The notes under the pieces are model-generated. The model ran no database searches, was not told where the DNA came from, and was given only the letters and a program-made list of their open reading frames with translations. A stretch of DNA of 64,000 bases from Salvator merianae (lineage: Eukaryota; Chordata; Lepidosauria; Squamata; Teiidae): positions 415,290 through 479,289 of the forward strand of contig QVOM02000076.1 in assembly GCA_003586115.2 (NCBI GenBank), given 5' to 3'. A program made the position numbers and the translations under genes. This document shows positions 45,346 through 53,400 of the stretch, one piece after another. Position 1 is the first letter of the stretch; the number at the start of each line of letters is the position of its first letter.

Positions 45346-45905
45346 CACACATATATGTTTATATTTATGTGGATCATAGCAAATATATTTTTGGTACAGA
45401 ACAGGAAGGAGTAAAATATTGGATCATAAGATCTAAGTTATTTCAAACACTTTACCAAATAAAATACATAATAAGGCATGAATTGTAAATATTTGTATGT
45501 GGAAGCCGACATTGATTTTGGTGTGTATAAGGAAATACATATCTTTTAGTGTAAGGTAAATAAAATATGCATAATTTAAATGAATGTGGACAACTGGAGC
45601 CAGATTGATAATCAGATCTGAGTCTTGATGGAAGAAATATACTTCTTGATGGAAGAAATGAGCCTGGAATATTCAAACAAATCAATAAATACTTACTAAG
45701 CCTCCATGGAGGAAATATCTGGCCTCCCAGTAAACTCTGGCACATCTATTTTAGCAAGTGTGATGGAAAAAAAGCCACCAATAACAATGGAACTTGAAGG
45801 ATGATGAGAATCAATCAGATGCAGTTTCTGATGACAACACAGAGAAGACTTCAGACTCTTACTAGATACATTGTGCAGTAGGATTAACAACAATTTCAAA
45901 CTCAT
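28233..45905 (-). CDS. V2R gene B: complete six-exon vomeronasal type-2 receptor
   Basis: A class C G-protein-coupled receptor of vomeronasal sensory neurons: a large extracellular ligand-binding domain, a cysteine-rich linker and seven membrane helices. Six exons (45,905-45,697; 42,888-42,603; 34,975-34,121; 32,921-32,694; 30,227-30,101; 29,128-28,233) join in compatible phases with GT/AG sites. They give 2,601 nt, i.e. 866 residues plus stop, the usual size for the family. The phase between exons 1 and 2 (TA plus C) and between 5 and 6 (G plus AT) works exactly. No frameshift or stop was found. Intron 2 (7.6 kb) holds a full CR1 LINE in the opposite orientation; intron 4 holds an L1 relic and a small DNA element; intron 1 holds another DNA element. 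The start is taken at [10 protein letters not shown], which is shared with genes C and D. Confidence 0.93.
30101..30227 (-). CDS. V2R gene B exon 5 (cysteine-rich domain)
   Basis: A 127-nt exon between TTCAG and gtgag. It reads [20 protein letters not shown], then [17 protein letters not shown], the typical nine-cysteine linker that transmits ligand binding to the membrane part. Its last base G joins AT of exon 6 to give Asp. Confidence 0.95.
30440..31665 (+). mobile_element. Decayed 5'-truncated L1 LINE in gene B intron 4
   Basis: Homologous to the L1 copies at 7,935 and 61,889 but with many stops and indels. Recognisable pieces are the CCACGG-like [20 protein letters not shown] (30,552-30,612), [18 protein letters not shown], and [12 protein letters not shown] near 31,127. 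It is absent from the aligned intron 4 of pseudogene A, but that alignment is interrupted there. Confidence 0.85.
32130..32618. mobile_element. Small non-autonomous DNA element (MITE family 1) in gene B intron 4
   Basis: The ends GTGCCTTTCTACACTTACC and GCTAAGTGCAGAAATGACC are imperfect inverted repeats of the same family as 44,169-44,673. Flanking intron sequence joins without the element in pseudogene A (around 2,829-2,850), which shows that the element was inserted after duplication or lost from A. No transposase is encoded. Confidence 0.65.
32694..32921 (-). CDS. V2R gene B exon 4
   Basis: Exactly 228 nt and phase 0, after CTTTTTTAG and before gtttga. It reads [20 protein letters not shown], then [17 protein letters not shown] and [13 protein letters not shown], ending RFNQ. 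It completes the ligand-binding domain. The donor gtttga is weak but is identical in pseudogene A exon 4. Confidence 0.95.
33606..33778. repeat. Possible small DNA element in gene B intron 3
   Basis: Begins TAGGGGTGTGCACGAAGC and ends CATCCCCCTA, giving short imperfect inverted ends. The interior is AT-rich with GAAATTTGAATTACGAA-type self-complementary words. No clear target duplication. Confidence 0.4.
33966..33991. repeat. Interstitial telomere-like repeat (TTAGGG)3
   Basis: GGATTAGGGTTAGGGTTAGG lies in intron 3 of gene B; a shorter version sits at the same place in pseudogene A (6,052-6,070). Confidence 0.7.
34121..34975 (-). CDS. V2R gene B exon 3 (main ligand-binding lobe)
   Basis: 855 nt, 285 codons, phase 0 at both ends. 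It begins [19 protein letters not shown] after ATTAG and ends YPWQ before gtaatt. It carries the family landmarks [58 protein letters not shown] and [19 protein letters not shown]. It forms most of the Venus-flytrap domain. The 16 nt missing from pseudogene A (around QTLKP) are present here. Confidence 0.96.
35311..35372. repeat. AGTAGC/AGT-rich simple repeat in gene B intron 2
   Basis: Runs of AATAGTAGTAGCAGTAGCAG, followed by repeats of TTTATATAG. Confidence 0.7.
36189..36655. repeat. Unclassified interspersed repeat, copy 3
   Basis: The ends CCAGTTCACATTTTGTTA and GAAAGTGTGAACAGGCTG look like imperfect inverted repeats. The same repeat sits at the matching place in gene C intron 2 (58,330-58,710, reversed), so it predates the duplication. 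It may be an old DNA transposon of the hAT kind; no transposase remains. Confidence 0.45.
36880..36991 (+). repeat. 14-bp tandem array in CR1 5' UTR
   Basis: Eight near-identical 14-bp units of the type AAAAACTAGGTCTG. Such an array in the leader could form part of the internal promoter; that role is inferred only. Confidence 0.8.
37381..38322 (+). CDS. CR1 ORF1 protein: zinc-finger, coiled coil and SGNH esterase domain
   Basis: 313 residues. The N-terminus has two CxxC pairs (SCKEC, about residues 11-15, and TCHKC, about 28-33), as in a small zinc finger. A heptad-like stretch follows ([20 protein letters not shown], about 38-57) that fits a coiled coil for self-association. The C-terminal half is an SGNH/GDSL-type hydrolase: [11 protein letters not shown] (Ser nucleophile), [11 protein letters not shown] (GxND block) and [10 protein letters not shown] (Asp-x-x-His block). 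In CR1 elements ORF1 binds element RNA; the role of the esterase is not settled. The ATG at 37,381 is preceded by a 5' UTR with no competing long frame. Confidence 0.93.
   Translation: MEKERSFVVSCKECNMMILLPEGDPDYTCHKCKRVSLLEEKVQELEERVATLKLIREKESFLDTTEEALQTDHGEDNIREPVEAEDWKHVTKRSRRITRESATIQLENRYQALTEKNNQEVREDLVCHMKPLEPKKRRAAVKKNRRVVVVGDSLLRGTEAAVCRPDITSREVCCLPGARIKDVTERLPRLFSPTEYYPFLLIHVGTNDTAGRNFEAICRDFEDLGRKVKELGAQGVFSSILPVNGRGTGRWRRILQVNNWLRRWCYQQGFGFLDHGLNYLYDGLLARDGLHLTKTGKHIFGRRLAALIRRALN
38508..41243 (+). CDS. CR1 ORF2: endonuclease and reverse transcriptase
   Basis: 911 residues from the first ATG. The apurinic-like endonuclease comes first: [26 protein letters not shown] and [10 protein letters not shown]. 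The reverse transcriptase follows with [44 protein letters not shown] and the catalytic FADDTKLGG near residues 642-650. The C-terminus ends LDSYLSGML. All recognisable catalytic residues are in place. The frame is open upstream of this ATG, back through the end of ORF1 in the -1 register ([11 protein letters not shown] precedes it), so translation might start earlier or depend on reinitiation or frameshifting after ORF1. Confidence 0.95.
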   Translation: MGNKQGELEILAQENKYDIIGITETWWDNTHDWNTELEGYNLFKKNRLNKRGGGVALYVRKIYTTTEINLSDNGSPVETVWVKIQGESNTKDTVVGVYYRPPGQTEYMDELFIYQMAKLSGKHDLVIMGDFNYPDICWESLSGKSHGSNKFLSSLADNFIFQRIEEKTRGSAILDLILTNREEMVEEVRVTGTLGGSDHAIIEFCITKGGRSERTRTSRLDFRGADFDGLRRRVGRIHWLDVLKDRNVQEGWEILRKEILEAQSLTIPKRKKNGKHLKRPGWMNPELNNLLKRKKEMFKKWKEGDISKEEYNAICRNCRISVRQAKAKNELRIAREAKNNKKGFWGYVRSKRKVKEAIGPLQNEKGDLVKNDIQKAELLNSYFASVFSQKGKETSVGLHCAVEGIRESRLCMDKEKVREHLANLNVFKSPGPDELHPRVLKELADIIAEPLSVIFENSWITGEVPEDWRRANVVPIFKKGKKADPGNYRPVSLTSIPGKIFEQIIKQHIWEHLDGNAVINQSQHGFVTNKSCQTNLISFYDKITGWIDQGKAVDIVYLDFSKAFDKVSHTILIEKMIKYGIDRTTVRWIHNWLSDRTQRVVINGFTSDWKTVSSGVPQGSVLGPLLFNIFINNLDEGVEGTLIKFADDTKLGGVANTREEKERIQKDLDKLEQWAETNRMTFNREKCKVLHLGKKNDNIQYRMGGISLSSSTCEKDLGVLVDHRLNMSQQCDAAAKRANTVLGCIKKSIESRSREVIVPLYSSLVRPHLEYCVQFWAPQFKKDIDKLEQVQRRATKMVSGLQTMSYEERLKDLGMFSLQKRRLRGDMIAVFKYLKGCHSAEGLALFSVAQEGRTRNNGMKLQGSRYRLDIRKNFLTVRAISHWNRLPQEVVGSPSLEVFKERLDSYLSGML
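41301..41340 (+). repeat. CR1 3' tail, (ATTCTATG)n
   Basis: About five copies of the 8-bp unit end the element. CR1-type LINEs use such a repeated tail instead of poly(A). Confidence 0.9.
41341..42602. other. Distal intron 2 of gene B
   Basis: No gene. Blocks are shared with introns of pseudogene A (9,950-10,480) and gene C (57,000-58,200, reversed). The open frame that continues exon 2 toward 42,051 is intron read-through. Confidence 0.6.
42603..42888 (-). CDS. V2R gene B exon 2
   Basis: 286 nt: after ATTGCAG, completing the codon TA-C from exon 1, and ending KMPQ before gtatca. It reads [20 protein letters not shown], then [16 protein letters not shown] and [16 protein letters not shown], the first lobe of the ligand-binding domain. 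Both splice sites are intact, unlike exon 2 of A and C. Confidence 0.95.
43106..43236. repeat. TA/TG/CA compound microsatellite in gene B intron 1
   Basis: Alternating TA, TG and CA runs of about 130 bp, self-complementary over much of their length. The open frames across it are artefacts. Confidence 0.9.
44169..44673. mobile_element. Small non-autonomous DNA element (MITE family 1) in gene B intron 1
   Basis: 19-bp inverted ends with one mismatch: GGCCCTTTCTGCACTTGGC and GCCAAGCGCAGAAAGGGCC. Length 505 bp, no transposase. In pseudogene A the same place (about 12,051-12,069) is unoccupied. Flanks give only a partial direct repeat (CCACAGTG versus CCATGGTG), so the target duplication is about 8 bp at best; hAT-like origin is a guess. 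Confidence 0.8.
45304..45356. repeat. (AT)n microsatellite
   Basis: About 40 bp of AT repeats, then ATACATACACACATATATG, in gene B intron 1. Confidence 0.9.
45697..45905 (-). CDS. V2R gene B exon 1 (signal peptide)
   Basis: 209 nt from the chosen ATG to the gtaagt donor (45,691-45,696). It reads [20 protein letters not shown], a short basic start with a hydrophobic core that fits a signal peptide, then [20 protein letters not shown] and VPEFTGRP. The frame is open further up to an ATG at 45,956, but that upstream part is not conserved in C or D, so the MSLK start is preferred. The exon would end in a stop (TAG) only if the donor were not used. Confidence 0.9.
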
Positions 45906-47096
45906 AGCTAACACACTATGCCGGAACTCCATCTGGATACAATCATGTTTGTACATACAGGTTAAAAAGTATCAAGTCCAAAACACAAAATAGAGCCTTA
46001 CTGGTAGCACAGATTCTAAAAAGGAGTATGTGGTGCAAAACTAAAGGGATCAAGTCTTGATTTGACAGAGCTGTGAGTGCTTTGAATCAACACTAAATTC
46101 TGGAATGTGATCTCCTTATTAATTATAGCATGCAATGCATTATTTAAAAAATAGTTTTTGATTTTGTTTTGTGCATTGAAACTTTTTATTCACTTTGGGG
46201 ACTTCCAAAGGCAATTTTTTAAATTGCAGAGCAGGTCTCCAAAGAATGCAAATATGATAGTAATTACTCGACTTTGAAATAACTTTTCTGAAATAACTTT
46301 TCTGAGTATGGAAGATCTAGCATATGATCAGTGGGAGAAAATGAAAAAGGATATTGCTGGTTCCTTGGGGCCTCCAACTATCCCACTTCTAGCTCTAATG
46401 TTTTTCAGAAATCTATAGGAATTAAAACTTTTCTGTTATGAATGTCTGCTTAATAAATATTTCTGTTTCCTCTGTTGATTTCCACTACACTAATTTATTA
46501 TGGTATGATCTGCCAACAGTGGAGGCTTCCCTGTTGGACAAAGGTGAAATTGAAGAGTGCTGCTACCATAATTTTGTTTCACCAGGCCAAGGAGTGGTGC
46601 ATCAGCCATATGATGTCCATATGATACCATGTCCGTTCTCATGGCATACTAAACATAGGGAAGTTTGTTCCTCAGCTTTGATGTGTCTGCCTGGGCTTGT
46701 TTGGCTGAACAGAGAAAAAAGAATGAGTTGGAGTTGGCCCATTCTGCTTCTTCACTGAAAACAAGAGCAAGTCCACAAGTTCTATACTGTGCATGTCCGT
46801 GTGTGTCCAGCTATTTTGGGCTTCTGTCTGGCTGAAATTGTGATGCACACACTGTTTTCCCTCCTTAGGTTCCCCCCCCATTACAGACAACTTTTTAGGC
46901 TGGAAAGATGACCCTGTTAATGCTAAGTCTCCCTTCCTTATTTCCCTTTCCTTATATATCCATCATTTGTATACAAGAACTACACTCATTTTGATGCATT
47001 TCCATAAACAGCCCAAATATTGGTTCTTTTCATTTCTCTTTATTACTGTAGTGGACTCACTGTTCTTGCTTCTGCCTTGCTTCTGCTGCATGAAAA
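45906..47096. other. 5' flank of gene B
   Basis: No gene. Colinear with the 5' flank of pseudogene A (13,139-14,300). It probably contains the gene B promoter; no single element is convincing by eye. Confidence 0.5.
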
Positions 47097-47240
47097 AAGG
47101 ATACTGTTGGGAGTAATTTTTACTAGAAATATTAATAGATTATTTTATGAAAATTATAGACAGGTATGGAAGCAAGTTAATGAACATCATCATCATCATC
47201 ATCATATTGTTCATACTATCAGGAATAAGAGTGGGTGGTA
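47097..47240 (+). mobile_element. L1 ORF2 scrap with CAT repeat
   Basis: LLGVIFTRNINRLFYENYRQ then VWKQVNE resembles YLGVWLTKQNLVLYQNNYVK then LWSQVKQ of the L1 at 61,889-64,000. A short (CAT)n run (47,184-47,205) interrupts it. Confidence 0.5.
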
Positions 47241-47279
47241 AAAATGTTTATTGTTAGAGGATTTTGTATTTATTTCAAA

Positions 47280-47840
47280 CATTAGCTGAAAAAGTAAGGG
47301 TGCGAACATACATACCCTTTTTGGGTCGCATGTCCACGAGTATACGGATCAACTTAAGACGGCACTCAAAAACGCCCATACACATTTGCCCCTGAGGACT
47401 CGAATCCACGCGCGCTCTGTACCGCCACACGGCCTTCCAGAGGCGAATTAAGATCCGCCACAGTTTCCTTAGCAACCCAATGCTTCGCTTTGATTGGTCC
47501 GCTTACGCCGCCGAAAGGGAATGGCAGTGGAAAGGCGGTAACCAGATATTGCTTTGGAAGAGGTCCTGGGCACATGAGTAGCCGCCCCTATTGTGACGCA
47601 ATTCTCGTATGCAAATGAATTGCTGACGTCGGGCATCTTTCATTGCGGTTTCTCGCGATATTAAGCTTCTATGCGAGATTTCATGGGCAAGTCGCCTCGA
47701 GAGCTCAAGAATCCCGGCTGAAGAAAACGAGACCCCAAGCTGCTTCCACCAGCTGTGAAGGCACCTTCTATGGCGGGCTTTATGAACAACGGAGCTTCCG
47801 TGCGACCGGAAGTCACATGGAATAGTCCGTCTGATCGCAC
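47280..47840. promoter_or_regulatory. CpG-rich promoter-like island
   Basis: About 560 bp with dense CpG, unlike the AT-rich flanks. Motifs typical of housekeeping promoters can be read: CCTTAGCAACC (RFX-like, 47,467-47,477), GATTGG (reverse CCAAT/NF-Y, 47,492-47,497), TTGTGACGCAA (47,591-47,601), ATGCAAAT (octamer, 47,609-47,616), TGACGTCG (CRE-like, 47,624-47,631), TCTCGCGATA (47,651-47,660) and CCGGAAGT (ETS, 47,806-47,813). No first exon or protein was recognised on either side; L1 relic sequence flanks it. It could be an orphan promoter, part of a retrocopy or the leader of an unrecognised element. Confidence 0.5.
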
Positions 47841-47849
47841 CATAAGTGT

Positions 47850-49440
47850 TAGAGTATTGAAACAGTGTGATAGTAAGATAAACAATTGGATGTTTAATAC
47901 AAAATGACCAAGAATAAGGGAAATGGTACAGAATATGGGAACTTATGAAAGAAGTAGGGATGTGCATGGAAAAAAAATGCTTTTGAATGAAAATCTGTAT
48001 TTTTGCTTTACCAGCATGTTGTCAAAGGTGGATTTTTTTTGCATTTTTTTTCATGCTTTTTGCAATTTTTTCCCATTGAAAATGCTATTTTCATGGTTTA
48101 AACATAGCAAAAATTGCAAAAAAAAGAAGAAAATTCTACAAATTTCATTTTTGATTGAAAACTGTAATCATTTTTGTTTTGATGCAAAAATTTGTGAAAA
48201 TGAAATTTTGTATGAATTTTTGAATATGAATTGATATTTGCACATCCCTAGAAGGAAGATGTTCTATCCCCACTTTGGAGAAGTATTAAGTGTTTGCTTT
48301 TTCAAATAATAAAAATTAAAAAATAGAGTTAGAATTTTAAATGGAAGAAAAGTCAGTAAAAGTAGAGAACATGCATAACTTAGAAAAAAAAAAGTAGTTT
48401 AATGCCAGTGAGAAAATTTATGGAATTTTATGGACCATTGACACAAGTAATGGACGTTTAGAGAATCTATCAACATAAATTAGTACCACAGATATCAAAA
48501 TATACAATTATTTAATATATAAACATCAAGTAGTGTTAGAAAAAAAGAATATTATATCAATTAAAAGAAAAGAGATTAAATATTTAAAAGATTTATATAA
48601 TAACAGAAGGGAATGGGGGGAACTGGAAATAAGACAGGGTTTTGGGAGATGATGGTTGACTTATCTCTGAGAAACTGGTATATTAATAGTAATACACAGT
48701 TACAGATCTATAGGCCACTGACAGAAATTGAGGCCATATTGGAAGAATGTTTGAACGGGTCAAGAGGAATAGCAAGTAAAATATATGGATTATGAATAAA
48801 CCAAAAGGATGAAATGATGAAAAGCATGTTTCAAATAAGGCATTTAGATATCAATATTACAAGGGAAAATATTAGGCAGAAAATGAAGAAAATTAGTGAA
48901 TTAAAGAGTAAAAGGTACAAAAATGGTACTTAAGATATTTTATAGATAGTATACAACACCATCACAATTAGCACATACGATACCTGCATTGTCACCTCAA
49001 TGCTGGTATGGGAGTGAACAGAGAGGAACATATTACCACTTTTGGTAGGAATGTGATATTATAATGTTTTTGAGAGAGATGTTCAGATTAAAATTAGTGA
49101 TATTTTAAATATAAATTTGAATTAATCACCCAAACTAGTTTTGCTTCAAGTGACATCAGGGATAATAAGAGCTGAAAAACAGTATTTATTTGTTCAAATT
49201 GTGTATGCAACACAATCAATAATTGTTTTGGGATGGAGGGGGGAAGTACTAAATGGACATTAGATAATTGGTATAAGTATCTAATGGAACAATATAGATT
49301 TGACAAAATGCAAAAAATAAGATTTAAAAGTCATGGGATAAAACTGCTTTCTAAAACAGTTGTATGTTTCAATGAGACCCCCAGCTACAGAAGGTTTCAG
49401 AGATGAAATAAGAAGACTAGCTCTTTGGTCCAGCTAAAGT
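47850..49440 (+). mobile_element. Decayed L1 LINE with an inserted small element
   Basis: Many stops, but pieces of an L1 ORF2 C-terminus remain: TIPALSPQCWYGSEQRGTYY followed by HFW-ECD (about 48,970-49,055), IVYATQSIIVLGWRGEVLN, and SMRPPATEGFRDEIRRLALW (about 49,370-49,430). It matches the fragment at 25,918-26,200. Confidence 0.7.
47955..48250. mobile_element. Small DNA element with TAGGGATGTGCA ends
   Basis: The perfect 12-bp inverted ends TAGGGATGTGCA and TGCACATCCCTA are flanked by GAAAGAAG (47,947-47,954) and GAAGGAAG (48,251-48,258), a 7-of-8 match. An 8-bp target duplication suggests a hAT-type non-autonomous element. The interior is T/A-rich and non-coding. Confidence 0.75.
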
Positions 49441-49489
49441 GAATGAAGATGGAAGAATTAATCAAGATATTTGTCAACTGATGAAATTG

Positions 49490-49668
49490 CTGAAATTAGG
49501 GTGGGGGAAGCATTGATCACAACATGCAGGACAGCAGTAGTGAGCAGAGAGCACTCGCTGTTCTTAATGTAGGAGGGGGAAGAGGAAAAAGAGAAAGCAC
49601 TCTGCCCCCTCCCTTTGCATATTCTGCCTGAACAATGAAACTTACTTTCTTTCTTTTCTTTTCTTTTC

Positions 49669-49699
<31 letters not shown>

Positions 49700-50400
49700 C
49701 TTCCTGTGCTGCTTTCTTCAGGCCTGAAGCAAGAGGGTGTTCCAAATCTGATCAGCTTTTTATTTTCCCACTTTTATCAATACAGCAATTTTTAAAAAGT
49801 GTTCTTTTTCCTTCTCATCTTCCTCTTTTCACTTCACATCTTTCGGACTAAGGTGTTCCAAAATATGCTCATTAATATGATTTAAAGCATACTTTTGTGC
49901 ATGAAGCATATAGAAAGGGTATGTGCACCAAGGTGTGGACAAATAGAAAATGTTGGAAGCACCAGGCTTTGGCCAAGAGGCTTGGGATCCCCAAATCAGA
50001 CAAACTCCACTTTAAGCCAGAAAGTTCAATTTCAAAAGTAGAGACATGAGGCTTGTCTGTGACCCCTCTGCCTTCTCCCCTTCAAGGAAGAAGTCAGCAT
50101 AAAAGTACATTGGATCCAATTTAAACTTAACATTACAGTCTAGGTGGGTCATGTTTTTCCCTGTCCAAAGATGTAACTCTGGCTTTGGAAACAACCCCCA
50201 TGCCTAAATTTGTGATCAGTTAGGTCCAGAGTTAGAGTAGAATAATCACCCTCCATGCTGCTAGGTGTCATCTGATTGCTTTGCCATCTACTGCAATTTG
50301 AATCCTATGCCCAATTGCTTCTCGATCACCTCTAGTTTGACTAGACTCCCTGCTGCTAGAGTTATTTCAGCAAAAAGGAACAACCTTTTCCGTATAGCAG
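49490..50400. repeat. V2R upstream spacer unit, copy 2
   Basis: Matches 20,800-21,690 in the same orientation, for example GAAAGCACTCTGCCCCCTCC and TCCAAAATATGCTCATTAAT. It includes a (TTTTC)n run at 49,645-49,703. Non-coding. Confidence 0.65.
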
Positions 50401-50984
50401 TGCTTGAAGATGTCCTGCTCATCTGAGTTCCTCTATTGGATATGATGCATTAGGGACTCCATGTAGTTTAAAAATGTGCTCCACGAGGACTGAAGCTGAA
50501 ATGATGTTTTTCAGTGGAATTGAAGTCATTAAATTATGATTAAGACATATAATGAAGGAAATATATCAATATTAATTTAATTACACAAATTACACAATTA
50601 CACAAATATTGGGCCTGCTTTAGTAAAAGCAAATGCTGTGTGGAGTTTTACTGTGTTTAAAAGATAAAAAACAGTAGCAGATAAAGCAGCCTTCTCAGGG
50701 ATTAAAGAATGTAAACTTTCTGTTGTTACTACAAAATGTACCGAAATATGCTAGTTTTCATGCTGCATTGTTTTTAGTTTGACACTTAACCTAATAACAT
50801 ATGCAGACTCAGTGTCTAGGTCAGTCACGAAACTTAGATAGGACAGGAACTTATAAGCTTTTTTCTGGATGTTTGGAATGTTACTTTTGATTGGATGGAG
50901 AGCAAAGAGTGTATAAAAGCAACTACAATTTATCAGTAAACCACTGCACCTATCTCTGTGAGAAAAGTACTTTGTCTGTGTCTT
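50401..50984. other. No gene recognised
   Basis: AT-rich sequence with no recognisable family. It may include decayed flanks of the gypsy remnant that follows. Confidence 0.4.
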
Positions 50985-51805
50985 TATTTCTGAAGTTTCT
51001 TTTCTGTGAGATTTAGAGTTTCTTTCTACAGCTCCGCGTTTCCCTGGGCTTACCCAATTACCTTTGGGAATTGGCAACAGAATAAAATGAGCCATTTTAG
51101 AGAAATGATCTATGATAGTCCGGATTATGGAATACACAGAAGGCAGAGGCACATCGACCATGACGTTGAGATTTATCTCCTTTCAGGGGTGAGCAGGAAC
51201 TGGAAGTGGCTGGAGCAATCCTTCTGAATTAGCGGAATGGGTTTGGCAGTATTGCAAATAGGCAGGAAGGTGCATATTGTTCCACTTGCCTGCACATTCC
51301 CAGCCACCAGTATAATCATTTGATGATGGGAAAAGTTTTCAGAAATCCAAAATGCCCTGCAGTGGGGTATCATGGTGCAGTTGTGAAAGTGAAAGGAATG
51401 CATACTTTTCTCACCATGGTCAGGAGGAATTGGCTGCATTCTTAAGGTACCAGTCATCAGAAGCTAAGGCAGATTGTAGTTCAGCATGTAAAGGGTTACC
51501 AACATCCAATACAGCTGCAGTCAAACCCTGTTGTTTTGGAGTGAGGATGGTCAACTCGACATTAATGTCAGAAGCTTGGTTTATGTGACAGAGCATCAGC
51601 CAAGCAGGGTTTTTTTATGCCCTCCTTTGATGCACTTGAGGGTAAAATCTCAGTGCATAAAGAACTCAGCCCAATGGAGCTAATGGGAGGAGAGTTTTGT
51701 GGAGTTTCTAATGCTTGCAGATTTTTGTGATCTGTCCAAACTTCAAAGGGGTTACTAGCGCTCTCAAGATACTCTCTCCAAGAAGCCGGGCAATATTTGG
51801 CTCCC
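50985..51805 (-). mobile_element. Ty3/gypsy pol remnant (RNase H to integrase)
   Basis: Minus-strand reading in broken frames gives the gypsy RNase H piece NPFEVWTDHKNLQALETPQN with KPCLADALSH (about 51,760-51,600). A zinc-binding integrase piece follows (SFHFHNCTMIPHCRAFWIS, about 51,400), then the integrase core start IIRTIIDHFSKMAHFILLPI (about 51,120-51,060). Several stops and frameshifts are present. No LTR was identified. Confidence 0.75.
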
Positions 51806-52603
51806 AGGAATTCACAATCCCATACTGATAATTATGTTTTGTGTGGATATAAAAGCACAAGAGTAGAGTCCTCCGGAATCTGGGTCTTATTATAGAAGTG
51901 CTCTCCTCATTGCAATGTCATTGGCATCACACTGCACTGTGTGTAGGATCTGAATGTTTAAGAATAGTTTCTTTGTCAAAAACTTTGTCATGTGGATCAT
52001 GTTCTAGTAAATTTGCAGAGTGGAAACCAGCAGAGCAAACAGAAGTATTTATTAAGCAGACATTCAGACAGAAAAGTTTTAGCTCCTACAGAAGTCCTGG
52101 AAAAGATTAGAGCTAGAGGTGGGATAGTTGGAGGCCCCATGGAACCAGCAATCCCCTTTTCTATTTCCTCCCACTGGTCACATGTCAGATATTACATACT
52201 CAGAAAAAGTTAGACTTTCACAAAAGTTCTTTTATGCTCAAATAATTCCTATCATGTTTGTATTCTTGGGGGATTTAAAAATTTAAAAATTGCCTTGCTG
52301 CTTTCAGAAGTTCCCAGATGGAACCAAAGGTTTCAATGCAGAAAATGAATATCACAAACATTTTTAAAAATCAGGCCTTGCTTGCTGTAATTAATAATCA
52401 ACACTGTAATTTAGTGTTGATTCAAAGTTCTCACAGCTCTGTTAAATCAAGACATAATTCATTTACTTTTGCAGCACAAATTCCTTTGTGGAATCTGTTC
52501 TACCAGTAAGGGTCTTATTTTGTGTTTTGGACTTGATGCTTTTCAGTCTGGATATCCAAAAATGACTGTGTCTGCCTAGAGTTCGGGCAGAGCTGTGCTG
52601 ACT
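51806..52603. other. 5' flank of V2R relic D
   Basis: From about 51,950 it matches the 5' flanks of genes A and B in reverse orientation (CTTATTTTGTGTTTTGGACTT just before exon 1). No other gene. Confidence 0.55.
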
Positions 52604-52780
52604 ATGAGTTTGAAATTGATGTTGATCCTACTGCATGATGCATCCAGTAACAGTCTGAAGTCTTCTCTGTGCCTTCCTTGGAAACCACATCTGATTGATT
52701 CTCATCGTCCTTCAAGTGACATTGTCATTGGTGGCTTTTTTTCTATTACACTTCCTAACATAGGTCTACCAGAGTTTAAT
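52604..52780 (+). pseudogene. V2R relic D, truncated exon 1
   Basis: Reads MSLKLMLILLHDASSNSLKS to IGLPEFN, 59 residues homologous to exon 1 of genes B and C with an intact signal peptide. The last part of the exon and its gtaagt donor are missing. The frame runs on into antisense spacer sequence (VKDMKLKEENEKEKEHLV and beyond), producing an artefactual 94-residue chimera that stops at 52,879. No exon 2 of its own is visible. Confidence 0.85.
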
Positions 52781-53400
52781 GTTAAGGATATGAAGCTGAA
52801 AGAGGAAAATGAGAAAGAAAAAGAACACCTTGTAAAAATTGCTTTATTGATACAAGTGGAAAATGAAAAGCTGATCTGATTTGAAATACCATCTTGCTTT
52901 GGACCTAAAGACAGCAGCACGGGAGAGAAAGAAGGCTTCATTATAGAGGAAGAATATGCAGAGGGAATTTGAAGAGTGCTTTCATCTTTTACCTTTCCCT
53001 CTCCCTTCTCCCACATGAAGAAGAGCGAATGCTCCTTGCTCTTTACTGCCTGTCGTGATCAGTGCTTTCCCCATCATGATTTCAGCAAGATTATTGCCAG
53101 CCCTGCCCCCACACTGGCAGTACTGCTGGCAGCATTTTTTTTCAAGCACATCTTTACTGAGGGGAGTAGGAAGCAGCAGCGGCAGAGGCCATACTGACAC
53201 GGCAATGGGAAAGCTTCTCAAAGAGCTCTGAGAACTTTTTAAATTGCTTTGCATTTAAAACACTGAAGCAACACTTGAAGCAACATTGTGTGGCAAGAGC
53301 ACAGAAGCCATGAGAATGCAGTACTCAACTTGTACATGCAATGAGAGAAGAAGAGGCTGTGTTCTGCAGTATCTGCACTACCAGGGCACTGTGCAGATCC
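52781..53400. repeat. V2R upstream spacer unit, copy 3 (inverted)
   Basis: Reverse complement of about 20,500-21,140. It begins abruptly inside relic D exon 1, so the junction at 52,780 marks a deletion or unequal-exchange breakpoint. Confidence 0.65.

Noticed and set aside
47280..47840. Histone-type divergent promoter (octamer plus CCAAT)
   Set aside because: The motifs would fit, but no histone reading frame exists on either side.
47503..47967. 154-residue frame across the CpG island
   Set aside because: No recognisable domain, and it runs on from CpG-rich sequence into AT-rich flank; more likely an open frame by chance than a gene.
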